In this document: one piece after another, positions 25,335 to 32,904 of the stretch
How positions within the stretch are numbered: position 1 is the first letter of the stretch
Layout: every line of letters begins with the position of its first letter
Origin: Mesobacillus jeotgali
Lineage (GTDB): Bacteria > Bacillota > Bacilli > Bacillales > Cytobacillaceae
NCBI RefSeq assembly: GCF_014856545.2
Contig: NZ_CP109811.1
Location: 3,962,001-4,026,000, forward strand
Direction: 5' to 3'
DNA: 64,000 nt
Translations under genes and position numbers: made by a program
Notes under the pieces: model-generated
Databases searched by the model: none
Told to the model about the DNA's origin: nothing
Seen by the model: only the letters and a program-made list of their open reading frames with translations

Positions 25335-26678
25335 ATGAACAAGCACGAACAATGGACTTCAAAGCTTGGCTTCATTCTGGCTGCAGCGGGATCAGCCATT
25401 GGACTCGGGGCGATTTGGAAATTCCCCTACATGGCAGGAACAAATGGAGGCGGCATCTTTCTGATCTTCTTCTTGCTGATGACTATTTTTATAGGCGCAC
25501 CTATCTTGCTGGCTGAATTTATCATTGGCCGCAATACTCAAAAGGACGCTGTTATGTCTTATAAACACCTGGCACCGAAAAGCGCTTGGCCTTTGCTTGG
25601 GTATGGCGGTGTCATTGCGTCCTTCCTGATCCTGTCTTTCTACAGTGTAGTTGGCGGGTGGATCCTTTCCTATTTGGCGCGGAGCCTTACCGGATCACTT
25701 TCAGGATTGACCCAGGCGGACTACGGTGCAACATTCGAAAGCATCATAGCCAATCCTGTTGAAGCTGTTGCTGTTCAACTGTTATTCCTTGTCCTGACCA
25801 TCTGGGTCGTGCAGGGCGGTGTCCAGCAGGGCATTGAAAAAGCGAGCAAATACATGATGCCCGCTCTGTTCATCCTTTTTATCATCCTCGTAATCAGGTC
25901 TTTAACTCTGGATGGAGCGATGGCCGGGGTTGAGTTTTTCCTGAAGCCAGACTGGTCAGCGGTAACAGGTCAAACCATTTTGATGGCACTGGGACAGTCC
26001 TTTTTCGCTTTAAGTGTCGGACTTTCCGTAATGGTGACTTATGCTTCTTATTTGCCCAAGGGTGAAAGCCTGGCAAAATCCGCTTTTTCTGTAGTCGGGT
26101 TGAATATTCTCATATCGCTGCTAGCCGGCCTTGTCATTTTCCCGGCTGTATTCGCGTTTGGTTTAGAACCTGAAGCAGGTCCCGGACTCGTTTTTGTCGT
26201 ACTGCCTGCCGTATTCAATGAACTTGCATTTGGCGGGGTATTTATGACGATCTTCTTGATTCTGCTGCTTTTTGCGACTTTGACATCCGCGTTTTCAATT
26301 CTTGAGATCATCGTCGCGGTACTTTCCAAAGGAAACAAAAATAAACGGAAGAAGTTTTCCTGGATTGCTGGCCTGCTTGTTTTCGCTGCGGGAATTCCGA
26401 ATGCTCTTTCCTTCGGTGTTTTATCGGAGGTGAAATTTTTCGGAAAAACCTTCTTCGATCTTGCTGATTTCCTGACGAGCAATATTGCCCTTCCGCTGGG
26501 AGCTTTCTTCATCGCCATATTCGTCGGTTATGTCATGCCCAGAAAAGTGGTCAGACGTGAATTGGAGGAAGGTCCTGAAAGCAATCGCTTATTATTCAAC
26601 ATCTGGTATTTTTCTATCCGATACATCGTACCAATAGGTATTGGCATTGTTTTTTTACAATCGATTGGTATAATCTAA
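25335..26678 (+). CDS. Sodium-dependent NSS-family transporter
   Basis: A 447-aa neurotransmitter:sodium symporter family (LeuT-like) protein with about 11-12 spans. The N-terminal WTSKLGFILAAAGSAIGLGAIWKFPYMAGTNGGG split by its unwound helix is the family's sodium and substrate site. Bacterial members take up amino acids with sodium at the cytoplasmic membrane; here the substrate is unknown. AAAAGGAG precedes the ATG. It is divergent from the sigma operon and 93 nt upstream of a small HTH gene. Confidence 0.92.
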   Translation: MNKHEQWTSKLGFILAAAGSAIGLGAIWKFPYMAGTNGGGIFLIFFLLMTIFIGAPILLAEFIIGRNTQKDAVMSYKHLAPKSAWPLLGYGGVIASFLILSFYSVVGGWILSYLARSLTGSLSGLTQADYGATFESIIANPVEAVAVQLLFLVLTIWVVQGGVQQGIEKASKYMMPALFILFIILVIRSLTLDGAMAGVEFFLKPDWSAVTGQTILMALGQSFFALSVGLSVMVTYASYLPKGESLAKSAFSVVGLNILISLLAGLVIFPAVFAFGLEPEAGPGLVFVVLPAVFNELAFGGVFMTIFLILLLFATLTSAFSILEIIVAVLSKGNKNKRKKFSWIAGLLVFAAGIPNALSFGVLSEVKFFGKTFFDLADFLTSNIALPLGAFFIAIFVGYVMPRKVVRRELEEGPESNRLLFNIWYFSIRYIVPIGIGIVFLQSIGII

Positions 26679-26771
26679 AGTTAAGAAAACGTTCACATTA
26701 TTGTCGATATTTTCAAAATTTTAATGATAAACTTATAGTAAGAGATATTTTATTTTTGGAGGTGATGAGCG

Positions 26772-27017
26772 ATGACTGCAATTGGACAGAATATCAAGAT
26801 GTGCCGTGAACGAGTCGGAATCTCCCAGGAGGAGCTCGCTTTAAAAATCAGGGTAGGTACGCGGACGATCCAAAGATACGAAAGCGGCGAGCAAACACCT
26901 AAATTGCAGACGATTCTAAAGATCTCGACAGCCCTTGATGTCCCTGCATCCGAATTAATGGGAGAGGTTTATTACGCTGCACCGCCAGAACTCGACCAAA
27001 GACCAAGCAGCTTGTAA
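26772..27017 (+). CDS. Small XRE-family HTH regulator
   Basis: An 81-aa protein that is almost entirely a Cro/CI helix-turn-helix domain (residues about 5-62: QNIKMCRERVGISQEELALKI, RTIQRYESGEQTPKLQTIL, ALDVPASELMG) with a short Pro-rich tail. It probably binds DNA as a dimer. GGAGGTG precedes the ATG and TTCAAA-N16-TATAGT is a plausible promoter. It may regulate the upstream transporter or its own gene; nothing in the sequence shows its target. Confidence 0.85.
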   Translation: MTAIGQNIKMCRERVGISQEELALKIRVGTRTIQRYESGEQTPKLQTILKISTALDVPASELMGEVYYAAPPELDQRPSSL

Positions 27018-27041
27018 CCTGCAATGATCATAAAACTACTT

Positions 27042-27075
27042 AGCAGGCAGTTTATTCTGCCTGCTCTATTTTTTT
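27042..27075 (+). terminator. Terminator after the HTH gene
   Basis: A 9-bp perfect stem (AGCAGGCAG with CTGCCTGCT), 6-nt loop, then CTATTTTTTT. From here to 27313 no gene or clear site was seen. Confidence 0.9.
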
Positions 27076-27313
27076 GGCTGCCGTTAAAGTCAGCCGCAGA
27101 GAATGAGACCCAGCTATTAAATTTTTTTTTAAAAAAATGTATACTATTCTGCCAATCTGGCTATCCTAGTCCCATAAGGCTTTCTAGTATTCCCCCCTTT
27201 TTTAATGGGCACCAGCATTGGTCGCCATATTTTTTGTTTTTTATTGTGTGAAGCAGCGTTTTGCGGGGAAAATAAATGGCATACCTTGCCTAATATGTCA
27301 GGAGTGAAAGCCG

Positions 27314-28168
27314 ATGGAATTTGCCAGGAATAAAACCGTTAGAGGAATCGACCTTTACTATGAGCACTACCAGAACCCTGACGCAGAGGAAACTTTGGTT
27401 CTGCTCCATGGTTTTCTGTCCTCTACTTTCAGCTTCAGGCATTTGATTCCTCTGTTAAAAGAGGATTATAACGTGATTTCAGTGGACCTTCCCCCTTTTG
27501 GGAAAAGCGGGAAGTTATCGAGCTTCAAATATTCCTATGAGAACTTGGCCGCGACAGTCGTTGAGCTGATGAAATCCCTAGGCGTCCACGAATTCAATGT
27601 CGTAGGGCATTCAATGGGCGGCCAAATCGCCATGAATATCCTTTTGCATCATCCGGAGTATGCGAAAAAAGGAATCTTGCTTTGCAGTTCGGGATATTTG
27701 AAAAAGGCAAAGCTGCCGCTTGTCCTTTCAAGCTACATCCCGTATTTCCATCTTTACGTAAAGTTCCACCTGGCACGCTCTGGTGTAAAGCAAAACCTGC
27801 AGAACGTCGTATATGACCATTCGATGATCAATGATGAGATGCTGTATGGCTATCTCTCTCCATTCCTGGAGGATGATATTTTCAAAGCCTTGACGATGAT
27901 GATCCGCCACCGGGAGGGCGACCTTTCATCCGAAGAGTTAAGGCGAATCGAAGCTCCTTGCCTGCTGATATGGGGTGAACACGATAAAGTCGTCCCCGTC
28001 CGGATCGGGAGAAAGTTGAATAAAGATTTGAAGAATTCAGAGCTCATCATTTTAAAAGAAACCGGCCACCTCGTCCCCGAGGAACGCCCGGAGGATGTCC
28101 ATCAACTGATAAACAGGTTCATAGCAGCAGAGGAAACAGCTGAAGCAACAGTAAACGGCAGCCGCTGA
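27314..28168 (+). CDS. yugF: Alpha/beta hydrolase, YugF family
   Basis: A 284-aa alpha/beta-hydrolase fold enzyme. The oxyanion region is LLHGFLSS, the nucleophile elbow is GHSMGG with the catalytic serine near residue 98, and acid and histidine lie in LLIWGEHDKVVP and ETGHLVPEERP. The cap region (residues about 130-190) carries hydrophobic helices. The substrate is unknown; the family includes esterases and lipases. AGGAG precedes the ATG. B. subtilis yugF sits beside yugE and patB, as here. Confidence 0.9.
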   Translation: MEFARNKTVRGIDLYYEHYQNPDAEETLVLLHGFLSSTFSFRHLIPLLKEDYNVISVDLPPFGKSGKLSSFKYSYENLAATVVELMKSLGVHEFNVVGHSMGGQIAMNILLHHPEYAKKGILLCSSGYLKKAKLPLVLSSYIPYFHLYVKFHLARSGVKQNLQNVVYDHSMINDEMLYGYLSPFLEDDIFKALTMMIRHREGDLSSEELRRIEAPCLLIWGEHDKVVPVRIGRKLNKDLKNSELIILKETGHLVPEERPEDVHQLINRFIAAEETAEATVNGSR

Positions 28169-28180
28169 TGGCTGCCGTTT
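28153..28180. terminator. Terminator overlapping the yugF stop
   Basis: An 11-bp perfect stem (AAACGGCAGCC with GGCTGCCGTTT). The first arm and the loop contain the last codons and TGA of yugF, and it also serves convergent yugE. Confidence 0.75.
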
Positions 28181-28199
28181 CTGTTCGTATAGAGAAGAG

Positions 28200-28469
28200 T
28201 TATAAGGAGCAGACATCTTCATTTTTGATCGCAAGCATTGTGTTTGCGACTGTCAGGCATTGATCATACGGCAGGACATGTTCGAACGAAAACTCGAAAA
28301 CGGACTGGATCCTGCGGGCGATTTTATCGGCTTCGTCATAATCATGGACAGCCTGAAGGATATCGGCGATTTCCGGGTCGAACTGGCCTTCGCCAACCTT
28401 GAAGGGATCCCATTTATTTAAAACATCTATTAATTTATAACTAAGTTCTTTCGATTCCAATCCAATCAC
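28200..28469 (-). CDS. yugE: DUF1871 family protein YugE
   Basis: An 89-aa DUF1871 protein, all-helical and acidic (VLNKWDPFKVGEGQFDPEIADILQAVHDYDEADKIARRIQ). Function is unknown. It is convergent with yugF and divergent from patB, the same neighbours as in B. subtilis, which supports the assignment. The first ATG is used although no strong ribosome site stands before it. Confidence 0.85.
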   Translation of the reverse strand: MIGLESKELSYKLIDVLNKWDPFKVGEGQFDPEIADILQAVHDYDEADKIARRIQSVFEFSFEHVLPYDQCLTVANTMLAIKNEDVCSL

Positions 28470-28546
28470 CTGATTATTTTTTAATAATATTTTATCATAT
28501 AGTTAGAGCAGGATAAATTTTTAAAGGAGAAGGCGGTGCGTACATA

Positions 28547-29716
28547 GTGGAAAGAATAAATTTTGACAAGGTAGTGGACAGGAACAATTCGCATTCAGTA
28601 AAGTGGGATGCGATTGAGAAGGTTTTTGGCAAAGATGATGTCCTGCCAATGTGGGTCGCAGATATGGATTTCCATCCTCCCAAGGCGGTCACCGATGCAC
28701 TGAAGGATCGGATCGAACACGGGATATTCGGCTATACCTTTGTTCCGTTGTCAGTAACAGAAGCCATCCAGGATTGGATGAAAAATCGCCATGATTGCGA
28801 ATTCAAGAAATCATCCATTGTTTTCAGCGAAGGTGTCGTCCCTTCGATCAGCACGGCTATTCGCGCGTTTACGGAAAAAGGCGATAAGGTGCTTGTTCAT
28901 TCTCCAGTGTATACACCATTTTTTAACATGGTCAAAAATAACGAACGCACCCTGGTTACTTCTAATCTATTGATAGAGAATAGCCGATTCGAAGTGGATT
29001 TTGCCGACTTTGAAGCCAAGCTGCAGGATGGCGTGAAAATGTTCATTCTTTGTAACCCGCATAACCCTGGAGGCAGAGTCTGGACTCGGGATGAACTGAA
29101 AAAAATCGGCGATCTTTGCGTAAAGCATGACGTTCTGATTGTTTCCGATGAAATCCATTCAGATCTTGTGTTCAAACCCAATGTCCATATTCCAATCGCC
29201 TCGATCAAGGAAGAATTCACGGAGATCACAACCACCTTCGTCGCGCCAAGCAAAACCTTCAACCTTGCCGGACTCCAGGCTTCCGCTGCCTTGATCCCGA
29301 ACAAGGAACTCAAGGCGAAATTCAAAAAAGTCCAGGAGCAGCAAGGCTTCTTTACATTGAATGCCTTTGCGATTGCAGGAATGGAAGCTGCCTACCGTGA
29401 AGGTGAAGAATGGCTGGAGCAGCTGCTTGAATATTTAGATAAGAATATGAATATCGCAACTGATTTTATTGCCGAACACCTGCCAGCACTAAAACCGATG
29501 AAAGCAGATGCTACCTACCTCCTCTGGATCGATTGCCGCGGACTCGGTTTGAGCGACGAGGAGATCAAGGATCAGCTGCTGGAAAAAGGGAAACTCGGAC
29601 TGGAACCGGGAACGAAGTATGGTGAAGGCGGCGAAGGCTTTGTCCGGATGAACCTTGCCTGCCCGCGCGAAACCTTGAATGAGGGACTTGAGAGGCTGAA
29701 GCTGGCATTCAGTTAG
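28547..29716 (+). CDS. patB: MalY/PatB-type cystathionine beta-lyase
   Basis: A 389-aa PLP-dependent C-S lyase of the MalY/PatB type. It has MWVADMDFHPPKAV at 35-48, CNPHNPGGRVW, SDEIHSDL and the PLP lysine Lys236 in VAPSKTFNLAG. The enzyme cleaves cystathionine to homocysteine and can act as cysteine desulfhydrase. The start is GTG with AAGGAG and GGCGGTG upstream. It is a single gene ended by a strong terminator. In B. subtilis kinB-kapB-kapD follow; here kapB and kapD are 2 kb on, and kinB is missing between. Confidence 0.94.
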   Translation: MERINFDKVVDRNNSHSVKWDAIEKVFGKDDVLPMWVADMDFHPPKAVTDALKDRIEHGIFGYTFVPLSVTEAIQDWMKNRHDCEFKKSSIVFSEGVVPSISTAIRAFTEKGDKVLVHSPVYTPFFNMVKNNERTLVTSNLLIENSRFEVDFADFEAKLQDGVKMFILCNPHNPGGRVWTRDELKKIGDLCVKHDVLIVSDEIHSDLVFKPNVHIPIASIKEEFTEITTTFVAPSKTFNLAGLQASAALIPNKELKAKFKKVQEQQGFFTLNAFAIAGMEAAYREGEEWLEQLLEYLDKNMNIATDFIAEHLPALKPMKADATYLLWIDCRGLGLSDEEIKDQLLEKGKLGLEPGTKYGEGGEGFVRMNLACPRETLNEGLERLKLAFS

Positions 29717-29728
29717 ACTTTTAGAAAA

Positions 29729-29768
29729 CAAAACTGGAGCCTTCCCATTCGGGATCGCTCCAGTTTTT
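29729..29768. terminator. Terminator of patB, shared
   Basis: An 11-bp stem (AAAACTGGAGC with GCTCCAGTTTT) between the patB stop and the convergent gene. Confidence 0.88.
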
Positions 29769-30216
29769 ATGCGCTCACTTCCAGCGCTTCGTAATATGGC
29801 TCTAAAGAATAGCCAATGATCGTGTCCATGAATGGATGCAGCCTTTGCGGAATCAGCATGCGCGCATAATCCCAGGCATTCATCTCAATCTGGAGGGCCA
29901 TCCTCTTCTTCAACACGTCATTGCCGGTTTCCTCCATACGCTGGATCAGCTCCGCTAGTTCGCTATCCTCGGCATGACCAATCTCATGCGCAAGAACAAC
30001 GGCAAGATAATCTTCAAAATGATCCAAAGACGTAAAGACCTGCAGACATTGCGCCTTGATCTCTTCAATATATATAGTAATCGTATGAGTTCCAAAATTA
30101 TATTTCCCGCCCGCAAAACGGTCGCCCGGGAAAAAATCCTCAAGTTCTACCTTCACACTGCTGCCAGATTGGACAAGAGTTTCTTCGACAATCTTCTCTA
30201 TCTGTAAATTCTTCAA
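29767..30216 (-). CDS. Small zincin-like protein with HEIGH motif
   Basis: A 149-aa protein with a zinc-protease-type motif HEIGH at about residues 92-96 in VVLAHEIGHAED, the pattern H-E-x-x-H with a following Glu/Asp. No signal peptide or membrane span is present, so it would be cytoplasmic. The family is not recognised; relatives of ImmA/IrrE and SprT-type proteins use the same motif. The start is TTG with AGGGGT before it. It is transcribed alone. Confidence 0.7.
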   Translation of the reverse strand: MKNLQIEKIVEETLVQSGSSVKVELEDFFPGDRFAGGKYNFGTHTITIYIEEIKAQCLQVFTSLDHFEDYLAVVLAHEIGHAEDSELAELIQRMEETGNDVLKKRMALQIEMNAWDYARMLIPQRLHPFMDTIIGYSLEPYYEALEVSA

Positions 30217-30350
30217 TTTATACCCCTAACTTCATTTTAGAATATAAATTGTATTATAACGTTTTAGTAAAATAATGAAAACATGACTTTTACCCCGATT
30301 TTTTATCGTTTAAACCAGAAATTTTGGTTTTTACGGTCAATTTGCGGTGA

Positions 30351-30436
30351 ATTCCGCGAATTAGGGGTATAATTCCGCGATATCGATGCAGGCTTCCGCG
30401 AAATCTACCCTTAATTCCGCAAACTGGAAATTCCGT
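30351..30436. repeat. Tandem array, about 5 x 21 bp, core TTCCGCG
   Basis: The core ATTCCGCGA recurs with cores at about 30351, 30372, 30393, 30414 and a shortened one at 30430. The first four are 21 bp apart and the filler is variable. It lies upstream of the HEIGH gene and downstream of the 70-aa gene. Confidence 0.8.
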
Positions 30437-30463
30437 TCGAATTTTACCAGTTTTTTCGCCCAT

Positions 30464-30492
30464 AAAAAAGAACAGCCAATCAATCAGCTGTT
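30464..30492 (-). terminator. Terminator overlapping a stop codon
   Basis: GAACAGC pairs with GCTGTTC, followed on the minus strand by T6. The stop of the 70-aa gene is in the loop. Confidence 0.75.
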
Positions 30493-30696
30493 CTCCTTAT
30501 GATCATTCATTTGTTTCATTATTGCCTGCTCGTGCTCCCTTGCTTTCTGGGCTTCCCTTTTGGAAACTTTGATGATGTACCTCATCGTCAGGATCGCTCC
30601 GATCAGGAAAACGAGTGAAGTGAACGCGGCCGGGATATATTCTGTCTTGTCTTCCGGAAAATATAAAAATAATGAGATGACAAACCACTTACTCAT
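30484..30696 (-). CDS. Small single-span membrane protein
   Basis: A 70-aa protein with hydrophobic stretches at residues about 4-12 and 23-42 and a long charged C-terminal helix (KVSKREAQKAREHEQAIMKQ), probably cytoplasmic and coiled. Not recognised. The second ATG of ATGAGAATG is used because AAAGGA then has a spacing of about 8 nt. It is a single gene between the cyclophilin gene and a terminator. Confidence 0.6.
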   Translation of the reverse strand: MSKWFVISLFLYFPEDKTEYIPAAFTSLVFLIGAILTMRYIIKVSKREAQKAREHEQAIMKQMNDHKENS

Positions 30697-30769
30697 TCTC
30701 ATCTTCCTTTCATCAGCTCTCCAAACATTATATCAAGGTTTGGATTTTCATCCAACCGCAAACAACTTC

Positions 30770-31492
30770 CTATTTCAGTACATTGATTTTTTCGATGACG
30801 ACATCTTCCTCTGGCTTGTCCTGAGCGCCCGTTGGTGCAGAGGCAATCTTATCAACAACATCCATTCCCTCGACTACCTGACCGAACACAGTGTGTCTGC
30901 CATCAAGGTGTGGCGTGCCGCCAGCTTCATACATCTTCAGGACTTCTTCAGGGTAACCTGCCTGCTTCATCTTCTCTGGCAGACTAGCATCAAGTTCCTT
31001 GTTTTGGACGATGAAGAACTGGCTTCCATTTGTGTTAGGTCCGGAATTGGCCATTGATAATGCACCGCGGATGTTGAAGAGCTGTTGTGAAAATTCATCT
31101 TCAAATGGAGCGCCGTAGATGCTTTCACCGCCCATCCCCGTTCCATCAGGATCGCCGCCTTGGATCATGAATCCGTCAATAACGCGGTGGAAAGTGACTC
31201 CTTCATAGTAGCCCTCTTCGCTATGCTTAATAAAGTTCTCTACCGCTTTTGGAGCCTGCTCAGGGAAAAGCTTGATTTTAACAGTTCCCATGGAAGTGAC
31301 CATTTCCACAAGCCTTTCATTTTCCTGGACTTCTGCTGTCGCTTGAGGATAATCGAGATCCTCCTCAACTGCTTGTCCTGCATTCGTCTTGTCCTCGGTC
31401 TGCTTGTCTGCTTCCTGCTTTTCGTCAGCGGTGCCACAGCCAGCGAGAACAACCATCATTGCAAAAAGTACTGCCAATATTTTTTTAGTCAT
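30770..31492 (-). CDS. Cyclophilin-type peptidyl-prolyl isomerase lipoprotein
   Basis: A 240-aa exported cyclophilin that speeds proline cis-trans isomerisation in proteins folding outside the membrane. A signal peptide ends in lipobox VLAGC (Cys18). After a Glu/Lys-rich linker the cyclophilin domain runs from about residue 70, with [34 protein letters not shown] and [14 protein letters not shown]. The ATG at 31492 (MTKKILAVL) has GGAGG 10 nt upstream. It is divergent from kapB. The lipid anchor sets it apart from the cytoplasmic PpiB of B. subtilis. Confidence 0.93.
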   Translation of the reverse strand: MTKKILAVLFAMMVVLAGCGTADEKQEADKQTEDKTNAGQAVEEDLDYPQATAEVQENERLVEMVTSMGTVKIKLFPEQAPKAVENFIKHSEEGYYEGVTFHRVIDGFMIQGGDPDGTGMGGESIYGAPFEDEFSQQLFNIRGALSMANSGPNTNGSQFFIVQNKELDASLPEKMKQAGYPEEVLKMYEAGGTPHLDGRHTVFGQVVEGMDVVDKIASAPTGAQDKPEEDVVIEKINVLK

Positions 31493-31597
31493 TGTATGTA
31501 TCCCTCCTATAGACACTTTAAACGATTACAAAATGTTTTGCACCTTTGTTTTTGCTATAATAAAAGAAATTATGTGTATTCCGAAAGGAGCATTAAC

Positions 31598-31978
31598 ATG
31601 GCTGAATTGAACATCGGCGATCAAGTAACCGCCATTTACAAAACCGGCAAATACATAGGCGAAATCACGGAACGCCGGCCACAGCACTATCTTGTCCGAG
31701 TGTTGGCTGTCGCAAAACATCCAATGCAGGGCGATCTCCATAACCCGAAGGATGCAGCGGTTGGCTTTTTTCACGAGAGAAAAGCATTATCTTACCGCGA
31801 ACAGGCTAACATCCCGGAAAAAATGGTCAAGCCGTACGATGGCGAAATCCCTGATTACCTTGAATCGTTAAAAGAAGCGACAACCAAGCTTCGCGGTGAA
31901 CTTGAAGGCGACGATTCATCATGGGCGCAGCAGAGCCTGAGAAACCTCGAATCTCTGGAAAAAGATTATTTTAAATAA
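31598..31978 (+). CDS. kapB: KapB, activator of sporulation kinase KinB
   Basis: A 126-aa KapB-family protein. It starts with an SH3-like region (IGDQVTAIYKTGKYIGEI) followed by VLAVAKHPMQGDLHNPKDA and FFHERKALSYREQANIPE, both family signatures. In B. subtilis KapB is needed for KinB to feed the sporulation phosphorelay. The ATG at 31598 is used (AAAGGAG 6 nt before); a longer in-frame reading to the left overlaps the divergent cyclophilin gene. kinB, normally just upstream, is not here. It is convergent with kapD across a strong terminator. Confidence 0.92.
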   Translation: MAELNIGDQVTAIYKTGKYIGEITERRPQHYLVRVLAVAKHPMQGDLHNPKDAAVGFFHERKALSYREQANIPEKMVKPYDGEIPDYLESLKEATTKLRGELEGDDSSWAQQSLRNLESLEKDYFK

Positions 31979-32030
31979 GGCTCGTTCCGAGAACTTTGTT
32001 TCTTTCTCAACCAAAAACAGCATAGACGCA

Positions 32031-32063
32031 AAAAGCCAGATTGTTTTTTCCAATCTGGCTTTT
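32031..32063. terminator. Bidirectional terminator kapB/kapD
   Basis: A 13-bp perfect stem (AAAAGCCAGATTG with CAATCTGGCTTTT), 7-nt T-rich loop. Confidence 0.93.
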
Positions 32064-32687
32064 CTATGCAAATTTATTGAGCAGTTTGGAAAAGTCGACC
32101 ATGTCCCCGATTGTAGCCGGTTCCGGTCTTTGCAAATATTGTTTGTCTTTTTCCACAAGCTTGTAAATATGGTAGGTCGTCAAAGCATCATCAAGGGCGC
32201 GGTGATGTTTGCCTGTACCTTCCCTGCCATACTCCTGCACTGCCTTCCATAAACCTGTTTGGTTCTGGTCGCCGAAGAAACGCTTATATTCCATCGAAAG
32301 ATCGATCTGCTTACCCGGCAGCGGAAAAGCGACAGACGCCTGCTGGCAATTTTGCAGCAACACCTTCATGTCCATATTGCCCCAGGTGACAATCTGGCAA
32401 TTCTTGCTTCCCCCCATTGACCTAAGCTTATCTACCAAAGCCTTGAACGTAATACCCGAATTCACCTGCTCCTGGGTGATGTTCAGAAATGAACGGCAGC
32501 GATCTGTCAAAATCGGAAAACGCAGCGGCCGGACATACGAAGAAAATTGTTCAACCACCTTGCTGTTCTCAACTAGGACAGCGCCAGCTTCAATGATTTC
32601 CGGGTAAAAGCCCCTTCCCCTGCTGTTCCGGTCAGGCATCGTAAACTCAAAATCAATAAATAATGTTGTCCTTTCTTTTTCGCTCAT
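32064..32687 (-). CDS. kapD: KapD, 3'-5' exonuclease-like inhibitor of KinB pathway
   Basis: A 207-aa DEDDh-type exonuclease fold. Catalytic-type acidic residues are seen in FIDFEFTMP (Exo I), TWGNMDMKVL (Exo II) and HHRALDDALTTY (Exo III). In B. subtilis KapD lowers sporulation through the KinB route. Here it faces kapB instead of following it in one operon, a rearrangement. GGGGAAG precedes the ATG. The protein should be cytoplasmic. Confidence 0.92.
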   Translation of the reverse strand: MSEKERTTLFIDFEFTMPDRNSRGRGFYPEIIEAGAVLVENSKVVEQFSSYVRPLRFPILTDRCRSFLNITQEQVNSGITFKALVDKLRSMGGSKNCQIVTWGNMDMKVLLQNCQQASVAFPLPGKQIDLSMEYKRFFGDQNQTGLWKAVQEYGREGTGKHHRALDDALTTYHIYKLVEKDKQYLQRPEPATIGDMVDFSKLLNKFA

Positions 32688-32904
32688 GCTTCCCCAACTT
32701 TCTGAAAAGCCAGTAGTTGTATGTAACCAGTATATGCTTTTCGGTCGATTATTTTATCTATTATAGCACGTTTTTTAATAAATTTTTAAATTTTCTGCAA
32801 TTTAGATGTAGCAATTTTTTGACTAAAAAAGAAAGTAAATTTCAGCTCGTCTGTTCCGATATTATGGAGAGTGGAAAGAAAAATGAATGCAGAAAGGAAT
32901 TACC

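Noticed and set aside
31160..31597. 272-aa reading of kapB
   Set aside because: The extra 146 residues lie over the divergent cyclophilin gene; kapB starts at 31598 with AAAGGAG.
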